Assembly: GCA_040954595.2 (NCBI GenBank)
Contig: CM082587.2
Span: forward strand, 7,502,001-7,566,000
Source of the DNA: Balanoglossus misakiensis
Lineage: Eukaryota > Hemichordata
Direction: 5' to 3'
DNA: 64,000 bases
The notes below the pieces were generated by a model, which saw only the letters and a program-made list of their open reading frames with translations, was not told the DNA's origin and searched no databases. Shown in pieces: positions 49,501-64,000 of this stretch. Both the position numbers and the translations under genes were made by a program. Position 1 is the stretch's first letter. Every line of letters starts with the position of its first letter.

Positions 49501-51529
49501 GGAGGTACCGTAGTTTGCCGGGTAAGAACCCCTGCTCGGACAAACGCCCCCCCTGGTTTTAGGGCCCATTTGTAGATCGAGGCCATATCCGGTCTAAAGC
49601 CCCCCCCCCCCCCCCCCCCCCCCCCCGGCCGAATATCCATTAAATTCTTGGAAATTTAATAAAGTGCAATGCAAAAAAGGCGGATTTTCATCCCCAAAGT
49701 CACTAAAAGTGAAAAAAAAATGTATGATGATTTGCTTTCGCGCTGATTATCGTACCCACCGCGGCCGACTGACCTCAGACAGGTCCCTCGGGACCGTGCG
49801 TCGAATTCAACGATCACGTAGATGGACGCGCTGCCGCGTGTGAGGTCACCAGGGAGCTTTCCAAAGCGGCCGCGTGGAGCTGTTTCAGTCCGTCCTCGAC
49901 GCGAAACACCCAACATTGGAAGATCCCGACTTGGACTCGGAGAATGAACCACTCAAAAATTTGCATAAAAGTCGAGGTGGCCATCCCTCATTTGCATAAA
50001 TCTCGAGGCCATATCCGGGCTAAAGCCCCCCCCCCTGTTTTTTCGCTAATCTGTTGGCCCAGCACCCGGGGCTCTTACCCGGCAAACTACGGTATATTGG
50101 ATGTGGAGGGTGGTTGGGTCAGTGGTGTTTTGGTGGATGGACAGTACAGATTAATTGATGGGGGGTACCGGTATATGGATGTCTTGATGGATTAAACGAT
50201 GAATGGGTGGCTGGGATATGGATAAGGTTAATTGGTGGATGGATGGGGTGGTTTGACGTCATATAATACTTCTTTCCCAACAAACAGGGCGGCAGAGTGG
50301 CACTTGATGCTCTCCTTGTGACGCTTGGTGTTGCCGAAGGTGTGATTTCTATCATCACCTCTGCTCTCTGTTGCAGAGTTGTTTGCTGTGGTCAGCCGCA
50401 GATGGTAAGAAGTCTATGTAGAAGGATAATTCTGAACACCTTACATGTAGTGTGCTTCAAGACACTGATCCAAACTCTAGTAACTTAATATAACACAAAT
50501 GTATGCTCAACAGATATTATTATACAGATATACCGGTATATTGCAGAACAAGTACACCATGACTTTTGCGCGAACTGTGGTCTGGGTAAGAAGCCTGTAC
50601 AAATATCAAACTAATTAAATTCTTTGTTATCCCAGGCGATGTACTATGCCGCTCCAATGCAAGGGTTACCTGTTCAAGGGAATTATGCAGCAGGGCAAGG
50701 TTTGCAGATGATCAGTGATACAAGCACACTCCCACCATACCACATCCGGTGTGCACCTCAGCCCCCAGGTAGGTGTTTTTGTGAAACACGGGACTGTGCA
50801 TTTTGGACTAATTGTTCAGAACATTTTAGCAACTTCACTTTATTTCTGAGGGTTTACCTTTAGGTATTGTGCGCCTCGAAATTCAAAATGTTTAACTTTT
50901 TCTTATTTTGTTTTTCTCACGCCAACTTTAGATTATCCATTTAGACTTCAGAATAAAAAAAAAAAAAAACATTCAGGGGTCACCGCGCAAAAGTTTGAAA
51001 GATAGCCAAAAATTGATTGTCATATTTGTCACCAATGCCTGAGTAAATTTATGTAGAGACACCTTCTTTTGCCCGTTGACTCCCACACACTTAAATTTAG
51101 AAAAAAAAATGAAATGTTTGGACTGTTATTTTTCTCAAAAGAGTCTGTCCCAAATGCACATACACGGTAACCGTATACATTTCATTCACATCAGGTTGAA
51201 TATTCACATTTGCAGGTCAACGAGACCAATATCTGTATACCGGTTCACCACCATGTGCATTTGCGCCTGCAGTGATGCCACAAGTACCTCGATTAACTAC
51301 AGGCAACACTCCAACACAGGGGTATCCTGTAGTCATTGCACCACAGTGCCACTCGCAGCAAATGCTGCCAATGCAGCACGGTCAGCAGCCGCTGCAGCAA
51401 GAACTGACCCGACCACTGGAGCACGTCAGTCACCAACAAACGACGCATGGTGTCTCCCCTCCGCCGCCAAAGGACAACATCGATGAAACTATGACGTCAC
51501 ACTTGATTGAAAATGAAGTACACGAGTGA
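46552..51529 (+). CDS. MS4A/CD20-like four-transmembrane protein
   Basis: Exons: 46552-46794, 47709-47765, 49308-49454, 50288-50404, 50636-50768, 51216-51529, in phase, 336 aa. The ATG at 46552 follows a good splice acceptor (TAG at 46531-46533), so a 5' UTR exon probably lies upstream. Four hydrophobic segments at about residues 40-64 (LSICGVILGVIAILLG), 73-94 (GIWCGVF then FIITGSFGLVSA), 99-123 (FMVLSIISSVFAFVLVSIS) and 155-178 (LLVTLGVAEGVISIITSALC). The second segment, W-C-G-V-F-F-I-I-T-G-S, is the clearest MS4A signature. An extracellular loop is rich in Tyr (YDYRYEYEYTYGC), and Cys residues after helix 4 (CCRVVCC) could be acylated. The 150-residue cytoplasmic tail is rich in Gln and Pro. 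MS4A proteins act in membrane signalling or transport; the role of this one is unknown. Tetraspanin or claudin is less likely, since no CCG or W-GLW-C motif is seen. Confidence 0.8.
46721..47200. repeat. Three tandem 160-bp copies including the end of MS4A-like exon 1 and its splice donor
   Basis: Copies start at 46721, 46881 and 47041 with exact 160-bp spacing and only a few differences (for example CTTTCATC in copy 1 against CTATAATC in copies 2 and 3). Each carries the coding end (LGIVSIVLETATA...GVF) and the GTAAGT donor, then ends within the first bases of the TTAA MITE that is complete only after copy 3. Copies 2 and 3 have no obvious frame-compatible acceptor and are probably pseudo-exons within intron 1. 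Confidence 0.95.
47185..47512. mobile_element. TTAA-flanked MITE (AGGGAC family) in MS4A-like intron 1
   Basis: TTAA at 47181-47184 and 47513-47516; ends AGGGACAAA and TTTGTCCCT. Same family ends as the element at 41099-41445. The interior is mostly different and non-coding. Confidence 0.7.
48119..48180. repeat. Two-copy tandem repeat of about 31 bp
   Basis: GGGTCAGT(A/G)GGTAGAAAAA followed by CAGCTAG occurs twice in MS4A-like intron 2. Confidence 0.8.
48597..49117. mobile_element. Foldback-type element, 521 bp
   Basis: ATTATTATACACCT at 48597-48610 and its complement AGGTGTATAATAAT at 49104-49117 bracket a more GC-rich interior that includes a strong hairpin at 48679-48727. In MS4A-like intron 2. 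Confidence 0.55.
48679..48727. repeat. 23-bp arm hairpin with 3-base loop
   Basis: GAGGACGCGAAGTCCCATAA plus CCC pairs with its complement across an ACA loop with one mismatch. Confidence 0.9.
49118..49258. mobile_element. Palindromic element, 141 bp, just upstream of MS4A-like exon 3
   Basis: TAAGGTTATTCACAAAATAC at the left pairs with GTATTTTGTGAATAACCTTA at the right. Pairing continues inward through CCGGGAT, GTCC and TACATCGT blocks. It ends 49 bp before exon 3 and abuts the element at 48597-49117. Confidence 0.75.
49508..50092. mobile_element. TA-flanked MITE, 585 bp, in MS4A-like intron 3
   Basis: Ends CCGTAGTTTGCCGGGTAAGA at 49508 and the near-complement ending CTACGG at 50092, with TA on both sides (49506-49507 and 50093-50094). 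Sub-terminal GGCCATATCCGG(T/G)CTAAAGCC occurs near both ends in the same orientation, next to poly-C tracts, one of about 28 bases at 49599. No transposase frame. Confidence 0.75.
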
Positions 51530-53088
51530 AAATGCCTAGTTTTTTGAAGGGCACCAAAATCAAGGCATATTACGTCTGGCCATGATACATATTTCATATT
51601 TTTGCATAGTCTAAGACATGTAAGAAGGTATTGCTGAACTTGATACTTACTACAGAAAAATGTGACTGCGAATCTCTCATTTATATTTCTAAGTGACATG
51701 GTTTTAATTATTTCTTGATGTAAATTAGCATAAGACTTTATATTTGTAGTTTATTTAGTCGACATTTCAGAAAAAAATCAGCTGCCCTTCCTGTGCCTAC
51801 AAACCAAAATATAGAAGTGACACACGCAGACGTACATATATACATTTTTTTTTAATCAGTTGAAGTACATTTGCAATTCCATGCGTAGAATACTTCATAA
51901 CACAGAAATTTGTAACTGAAAGTTTGGGATTTCCATATCACATCAACTTGTATCATCATGGAAATGCGCCTACTTATGTGAGAGATTTATTACATTTATA
52001 TATACCAGCTAGAGATCTGCGATCGAATGATAAATTCTGTTAAACGCAACCTCGTGGCAACATTGCCAAACTGTATGGATAGAGAGCATTTTCAGTATGT
52101 TCACCGTATTTACGTAATAATTTGGCTTTAGTAATCAAAAACACCAGAAGTGTTGATAGTTTAAAGCGCAATTTGAAAACCTACCATTTTGCTCAGTTTT
52201 ATGTGTAATGTGTTTGTTGTGATTGTAGTCTTTTGGTTCAATTATTTTATCCAGCTATGTACTTTTTTAATTCACTTTATTTAGCTACCGAATGTGTAAT
52301 AATAATCACCCATTCCCTTTCATTGTGGTTTAACCACAGTAAGATATTCATACACACTATCCCTTCTGATATGATTTAAGATACATGTATTAGTGTATAG
52401 ATTTGCTATAACAGTTTGTACATGTTTGTCACACTAACGGAAAAATAAGGTTTGTCATTAATCCGAAGTTCTGTCTCATTAAAAAATGGCGAATAATAAT
52501 TGCATCAAGGATTGGTGGGAAAATGATGTTTACTGACAAACTGAACAGTATGATGTGCTTGCCAAAATGTCCATGTTTGAGTATTTATAACGATGGTGTC
52601 TATACGACCTTGGATTCAAAGCAGCTGTTCACAACACTGTGAATTCAATGACCTATGTTGATAACAAGAAATCGCTCGAAATGACTCCTGACACCCCAAG
52701 CAGCAAGCAGTGTGTTTGAATAACACAATATTTACACAGGCGATATATGAGCGGATTTTCTGTTACAGCGAAGAATTGCTTCACAGTTCTACTCCAAATG
52801 AGCGACACACCTGTGACAAGTAGGCCTAGTGTGTGTGTGTGTGTGTGTGTGAATACCAAAATATTTACACAGGCTATATATGACAAATGTTTACAACTAC
52901 TTTGGGCATAGTTATGCAGCTAAGCATTGCTTCACCAGCCAACAGAATTTCTTCACGAGTAAAAGAAGAAACTGCTCCAAATTTAGTTTTTTTACATAGA
53001 AAAATTCTCACAAGGATGAACATCGTCAGTATAATCAGGCAGCGATGACTTGAAAAAAGAAGGGATGCCCTAGCAGACAAAACCCTCT
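51530..53088. other. Intergenic with a possible LINE remnant and a GT microsatellite
   Basis: Plus strand 52110-52208 reads VDSLKRNLKTYHFAQFYV then stop, like the C-terminal end of a LINE reverse transcriptase. A GT dinucleotide run lies at about 52829-52851, between two imperfect copies of an ATATTTACACAGGC(G/T)ATATATGA segment. Confidence 0.5.
52110..52208 (+). mobile_element. Possible non-LTR retrotransposon remnant (reverse transcriptase tail)
   Basis: The V-D-S-L-K-R-N-L-K-T-Y tail followed closely by a stop matches the typical end of LINE ORF2. Only about 30 codons remain and upstream stops are frequent, so the call rests on one motif. Confidence 0.5.
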
Positions 53089-55350
53089 TGACAATATGTC
53101 ATACCCTCCCCTAGTTCTATACTTTGACAATAAAATGTCAAGCCCCCCCCCCCTAGTTCTGCACTTTGACTAATCAATACATGTCATGCCCTCAGGCCCC
53201 AAGATGTGTATTATTACTGACAATATGTCAAACCCTCCCCTAGTTCTGTACTTTGACAATAAAATGTCAAGCCACCCCCCTAGTTCTGCACTTTGACTAA
53301 TCAATATATTTCATGCCCTCAGGCCCCAAGATGTGTATTATTACTGACAATATGTCATACCCTCCCCTAGTTCTGCACTTTGACAATAAAATGTCAAGCC
53401 CCCCCCCCCCCCAGTTCTGCACTTTGACTAATCAATACATGTCATGCCCTCAGGCCCCAAGATGTGTATTATTACTGACAATATGTCATACCCTCCCCTA
53501 GTTCTGCACTTTGACAATAAAATGTCAAGCCCCCCCCCCCCTAGTTCTGCACTTTGACTAATCAATACATGTCATGCCCTCAGGCCCCAAGATGTGTATT
53601 ATTACTGACAATATGTCAAACCCTCCCCTAGTTCTGTACTTTGACAATAAAATGTCAAGCCACCCCCCTAGTTCTGCACTTTGACTAATCAATATATTTC
53701 ATGCCCTCAGGCCCCAAGATGTGTATTATTACTGACAATATGTCAAACCCTCCCCTAGTTCTGTACTTTGACAATAAAATGTCAAGCCACCCCCTAGTTC
53801 TGCACTTTGACTAATCAATATATTTCATGCCCTCAGGCCCCAAGATGTGTATTATTACTGACAATATGTCAAACCCTCCCCTAGTTCTGTACTTTGACAA
53901 TAAAATGTCAAGCCACCCCCTAGTTCTGCACTTTGACTAATCAATATATTTCATGCCCTCAGGCCCCAAGATGTGTATTATTACTGACAATATGTCATAC
54001 CCTCCCCTAGTTCTGCACTTTGACAATAAAATGTAAAGCCCTCCCCCCTAGTTCTGCACTTTGACTAATCAATACATGTCATGCCCTCAGGCCCCAAGAT
54101 GTGTATTATTACTGACAATATGTCAAACCCTCCCCTAGTTCTGTACTTTGACAATAAAATGTCAAGCCACCCCCTAGTTCTGCACTTTGACTAATCAATA
54201 TATTTCATGCCCTCAGGCCCCAAGATGTGTATTATTACTGACAATATGTCATACCCTCCCCTAGTTCTGCACTTTGACTAATCAATATATTTCATGCCCT
54301 CAGGCCCCAAGATGTGTATTATTACTGACAATATGTCAAACCCTCCCCTAGTTCTGTACTTTGACAATAAAATGTCAAGCCACCCCCTAGTTCTGCACTT
54401 TGACTAATCAATATATTTCATGCCCTCAGGCCCCAAGATGTGTATTATTACTGACAATATGTCATACCCTCCCCTAGTTCTGCACTTTGACAATAAAATG
54501 TAAAGCCCTCCCCCCTAGTTCTGCACTTTGACTAATCAATACATGTCATGCCCTCAGGCCCCAAGATGTGTATTATTACTGACAATATGTCATACCCTCC
54601 TGTAGTTCTGCACTTTGACTAATCAATATATTTCATGCCCTCAGGCCCCAAGATGTGTATTATTACTGACAATATGTCAAACCCTCCCCTAGTTCTGTAC
54701 TTTGACAATAAAATGTCAAGCCACCCCCTAGTTCTGCACTTTGACTAATCAATATATTTCATGCCCTCAGGCCCCAAGATGTGTATTATTACTGACAATA
54801 TGTCATACCCTCCCCTAGTTCTGCACTTTGACAATAAAATGTAAAGCCCTCCCCCCTAGTTCTGCACTTTGACTAATCAATACATGTCATGCCCTCAGGC
54901 CCCAAGATGTGTATTATTACTGACAATATGTCATACCCTCCTGTAGTTCTGCACTTTGACAATAAAATGTCAAGCCCCCCCCCCCCCCCTAGTTCTGCAC
55001 TTTGACTAATCAATACATGTCATGCCCTCAGGCCCCAAGATGGGTATTATTACTGACAATATGTCATACCCTCCCCTAGTTCTGTACTTTGACAATAAAA
55101 TGTCAAGCCCCCCCCCCCTCCATAGTTCTGCACATTGACAATAAAATGTCAAGCCCTCCCCAGTTCTGTACTTTGACTAACCAATATATTTCATGCCCTC
55201 AGGCCCCAAGATGGGTATTATTACTGACAATATGTCATACCCTCCCCTAGTTCTGCACATTGACAATAAAATGTCAAGCCCTCCCCAGTTCTGTACTTTG
55301 ACTAACCAATATATTTCATGCCCCCCCCCTTCTAGATGTGTATTATGACT
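53089..55350. repeat. Satellite array, about 17 units of roughly 127-131 bp
   Basis: Each unit contains GATGTGTATTATTACTGACA, ATATGTCA(T/A)ACCCTCCCCT, AGTTCTG(C/T)ACTTTGACAA and TGCCCTCAGGCCCCAAG. The unit is itself a diverged double, with two AGTTCTGCACTTTGAC segments, one leading to AATAAAATGTCAAGCC and one to TAATCAATA(C/T)AT. Unit length varies mainly through the poly-C run. Some units near 54240 and 54590 lack one half. There is no conserved open frame. Confidence 0.97.
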
Positions 55351-56060
55351 GAAAATATGTCACGCCCCCTTTTTTGTTTTAAAACTGACAATGTCATGGC
55401 CCTCCCCTTGTTCTCTTTTATGACTGACAATAAAATCATTTAATGTGAAGCCCTGCCCTGGTTCTGTACTTGACTAACAAAAATATGCCATGCCCTCCCC
55501 TCCCCTAGATCTGTATAATGGCTGGCAATATATCAAGCCCTCCCCTTGTTCTTTACTTTGACTGACAGTAAAATGTTTATGCCCCCAAGTTCTGTAGTAT
55601 ACATGTATTGAATAAAATGTAAAACTCATCCCTCGCCATGTACTTGGTAATATATTATTAGAAAAATGTCTGCCAACTCCTTGCTTTATACTATTATGTT
55701 GTACTACGTGATAATAAAATGCCCCAGTTCTGTAGGTTACTGTAGGCATTAATAAAATGTCATGCCCACCCCCCCCCCCCCCTCTGTAACATGACCTTAA
55801 AAAATGTGCCCAACTCAGGTAATGGTATTGTAATTTTCTGCCCTGGCCCAGTTCCATACATTTGAACTACGACTGATAGTAAATGCCATAGCCACGTGTA
55901 GCTCATGTATGAAGACAGTTAATAAACAATCATGGAAAACTGCACTATGGCTGATGATAAAATTGTCATGTAGAACCCTAGGTCTGTATTGTACTAACAA
56001 GGTCCCACGTTTTCATAAAAATCATGCCCAACCCCAATAAAATATGTCATGCTGTGTACT
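55351..56060. repeat. Decayed flank of the satellite array
   Basis: Degenerate units still show GTTCTGTA, TGACTGACAATAAAAT and CATGCCC blocks at irregular spacing, so the array fades to the right, whereas the left edge at 53089 is abrupt. Confidence 0.75.
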
Positions 56061-58914
56061 ATATGATAATTCAAAATGGTGACCCCTTAGGACTGATGCG
56101 GCATTAACACTAGGACGTGTACTGATCTGAGGGAATCAGATCCCGTGAGGAGTACGGTGCCCAGAGTACAAATGTCCCAGTAGAAAACGCCGAATTTTGC
56201 TACATCTCCGCCCGCGCCCGCCAAGCTCTTGCTCTCCGAAAAATAGGAGAATGTTACGAACGAACACGTGCGAGCGGACGATGGTGTTGCTACCGTTGAT
56301 AAGGAGAATTTAGACACGGCGCTAAAATTAGTGTCTGCCACGACTATTACACCAAAACTGCCCTCCACAATAAATAATTAAAAACGCAGACTAAGTCGGC
56401 GAAGTCTTCACACAACGTGTCTTCCTCACGAGGAGCCATGTTTAACTGAGTTTGCATACCACATGTACCAAGAAGTCACGCCTTCCAGCCTCGTTCGCGG
56501 ATTACTTCCTATCGTTGTATTAATTTTCGCGTTTCATTCACTGCATCGTTATCTTATCAAAAATTATGCGATTTTTTATTTTCACGCTATTTTGGCTCTC
56601 GCGTATTTCGCGAAAATATATTGCTCGCGAAAATAAAGTGTTTTAGAGTACTTCCAACGCAAGAAGCAGAGGAGTCTGGGTAACCGAGACGAGCCTAAGT
56701 GATACAAGCTCCGCCCCCAATCATGGAAAATTGACAGTTTCTCTTGGTATAGGATTTCTCGGACTGAGAATCAGGGGAAAATTGGATTTCCATAGATTCG
56801 AGTGCTGTGTAGGGCATGGCATTGATCTAGTATTTCCGTGACAATATATATAGAACTGCAAAGACAATTGATAATCGAACTGAAAAAAAGTCTATGGAAA
56901 AGCCATGACCAGAAACCAGACACCATTCGCTTTTCCAGCTAATCAGACGGCCTATAACGAAAGTAAGACATTTTCTGTAAAATTTGTTCACAAAGGATAC
57001 CCCGATTATACATCTTTATTTGTTTGTGTGTTTGTTTTGTTTTTTTAGAGGTACGGAGGCCACCGTGGGCAATACAAGTGGCTTGATCTATGAAACTATG
57101 TCGAGGGTAAGAAAGAGCGAGTCTGCGCCCCCAATCGGCGGCGCTAGCGCATTCCATTCAGCCCATCGGTTAGTGTGGTTCCTTGCTCAATTCCCACCGC
57201 TGGCTGCGCTACGAGAATGCAACTCCCGCACCCTCGATCCCAGTCCCACCTTTCAGTGCACTACATTCGATAATTTATCGGCGGACATAGCCTCAGAGTG
57301 ATCCGCATCCGATGTTACGACAGCGAATTTAAAAAAACATGGTGATACAAATACCGTAAATTGTTTTCTCTGTGTCATCACATTTTAGCCATTTTTTTTT
57401 GGGGGGGGGGGGGTTAGAGTGCGAAGAACAGGGGCACAAACTATCGATTTCTCACTCACCACATAGGTCGACCTGATATATGGACTTATTATTCAGGAGG
57501 CCCTGTCGGAATAAAGGTAGTTGGCTAACAAAGGTGAACACAATATAAAGACCGCGGAAAAGTACTTAGGTCTACGTGACACACATTATTGGCAAAGTGC
57601 CCGGGGGATTGCGCACTCTGTAAGGTCATTCATTTACCCAGAGAAAAAAAATCCCCGAGTTAAAAATATTTATGTTGTAATCAGGTCTTTGGAAAACCTC
57701 TGTTAAAATGCCAATAGGAAAACGGACAAACATACCATTCCTTGACATTCATCTTTTACAACGGTTAACTTATAAATCAGTCTTGAACATGAAACCTATG
57801 GAGTCTTACATTTTGTGTGTATTAAGCATGCACGTTCAGTACAATTGAAAGTATTGTCATTTTTTTTAATTGTGAATTTTTGGATTCTCCTGTGTATATA
57901 TAATGAAAATCCGTAAAGAAGTATAGGGGTCACCGCGTGTGTTTCTGAAATACAGAGCCATGAATTTAGTTGATAATAGAAGAAATCTGCTGACTCAGCA
58001 TTTTCCAGCAATGGTTTGTCTGGGCAAAACATTTAACGAAAAATATCTCGAAATAGAGCTCGGTGACCATACGATTTTATTTGACCAATGAATTTATTTT
58101 TACATGACTGAGCTATGTGTAAAACTTAGTGAAAATTACAATATTAGAAGTTTATTTTCTAGCAATTATCAATGTAATCCTATGGGAGAGAGACAGGCGC
58201 GCTGTTTATTAGTCCACAGACTGATAAACTGTTTTAAAAGAAGTTACTTCTGTACCTTGAAATATGTGGTTGGGACAAGTGATGGTGTCCCTTTGCCCTG
58301 GCAGGCCATTGACACCGGCAATGTCAATGTGCGCAAAAAATGAAAGAAAGAAAAATGGCTTAAGGGAAATGTATTTTAGGCCAAGTTGGTGATGTCGGTA
58401 GGCCTATTTTTCTACGAATTCAAAATGATACTATTCCTCCGATTTAATAATTGTATAACTGGCCAATTTTCTAAATAAGTCTCCCAGAGGGATTGAAGAA
58501 AAGCGAGCACGCGCGTCTGGAAACCACCACTTTCGTTTTGTCGACTTTCGGGGGAAAACACAATAAGGGGATTTCCAACGATATCTGAATAGCAACCCAT
58601 AAGATTCCACGCCCTTTTTTATACATAGGCTACATGACCTGTCAGTCAATACATGATTGACGCGGCTGCTTTTGCTGTGAAGTCCCAAGCGGGGATTTTT
58701 ACTGGATATAATTAGTAAACAGGCGCCGCCCGCGGATCCAATTGCGTGTTCGTGTAGTAAAAGCAAACTCTGCGCCCTTGTCACTGACAAAACAATTTAC
58801 ATAGGAGAGAGACCCCCGTGCAAAGGCATTCACGCCCTCTACAGCGACAATTACAGCGAACGACGGTGCCCAGTTTCGATTCATTCCACCCAAGACTTGC
58901 AAACGTTCAACAGT
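56061..58914. other. Intergenic, including the region upstream of the histidyl-tRNA synthetase gene
   Basis: Contains a truncated MITE copy (56515-56650) and GC-richer stretches at about 56100-56300, 57050-57300 and 58680-58910. The last directly precedes the HARS start and is a likely promoter region. No conserved protein was recognised. A 105-codon frame at 56984-57301 has no family resemblance. Confidence 0.45.
56515..56650. mobile_element. Truncated copy of the CTGTAAAACGTG-related MITE family
   Basis: Matches the right two-thirds of the element at 62465-62667 (TTTCATTCACTGCATCGTTA, GCTCGCGAAAATAAAGTGTT) but lacks the left terminal repeat. Confidence 0.75.

Positions 58915-64000
<5,086 letters not shown>

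Noticed and set aside
53313-53501. Open frames within the satellite
   Set aside because: Not maintained between units because the poly-C length shifts the frame.
53089-55350. Regular array considered as CRISPR-like
   Set aside because: The repeats are contiguous with no unique spacers, and the genome is animal; it is a satellite.
56087-56368. 93-codon minus-strand frame in a GC-richer segment
   Set aside because: Compositional artefact of higher GC; no recognisable domain, signal peptide or splice context.
56984-57301. 105-codon plus-strand frame after a pyrimidine-rich tract and AG
   Set aside because: Hydrophobic start is translated T-rich sequence; no known domain. Could be a UTR or lncRNA exon, but unsupported.

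Overview
The window is eukaryotic, AT-rich genomic DNA from an animal. Genes are split into many short exons (often 60-300 bp) with GT-AG introns of 0.3-2 kb, and introns and intergenic DNA are dense with short palindromic transposons (MITEs), microsatellites and poly-C/poly-G tracts. Gene content (C-type lectin, Link, REJ and GPS domains, an MS4A/CD20-like tetraspan, a 29-exon molybdo-flavoenzyme, histidyl-tRNA synthetase) suits a marine invertebrate deuterostome, most likely a hemichordate or cephalochordate. The species is inference; nothing here identifies it directly. All exon models were built by hand from splice sites and reading phase, and the reading frame stays open across every junction.

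Layout. 1-373 (+): 3' end of a carbohydrate sulfotransferase with a one-base frame break. 3523-11291 (+): a 13-exon gene for a 668-aa protein (leader, two C-type lectin-like domains, a GAIN-like region, a GPS) that stops five residues after the GPS cleavage point. 14983-23706 (+): a 14-exon gene for an 809-aa protein (signal peptide, C-type lectin-like domain, hyaluronan-type Link domain, REJ-like region, GAIN-like region, degenerate GPS) that also ends just after the GPS. 24253-41064 (-): a complete 29-exon xanthine dehydrogenase/aldehyde oxidase family gene, 1322 aa, with both 2Fe-2S clusters intact and a substrate pocket that looks more like aldehyde oxidase. 46552-51529 (+): a 6-exon MS4A-like four-helix membrane protein, 336 aa, with a 160-bp triplication over its first coding exon. 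53089-55350: a satellite array of about 128-bp units. 58915 to the right edge (+): histidyl-tRNA synthetase, apparently without a WHEP domain.

The most distinctive part is the tandem pair at 3.5-23.7 kb. Polycystin-1/REJ family proteins normally carry GAIN-GPS modules in front of transmembrane helices. Here two neighbouring genes each build a lectin-rich ectodomain up to the GPS and stop, with no membrane segment found after it. They may be secreted, lectin/hyaluronan-binding derivatives of that family.

Transposon structure is unusually readable. There are three TTAA-flanked MITEs (one 34 bp upstream of the molybdo-flavoenzyme start codon), a TTA-flanked element whose target duplication forms part of a splice donor, TA-flanked MITEs, near-perfect foldback elements, and remnants of non-LTR retrotransposon reverse transcriptase.
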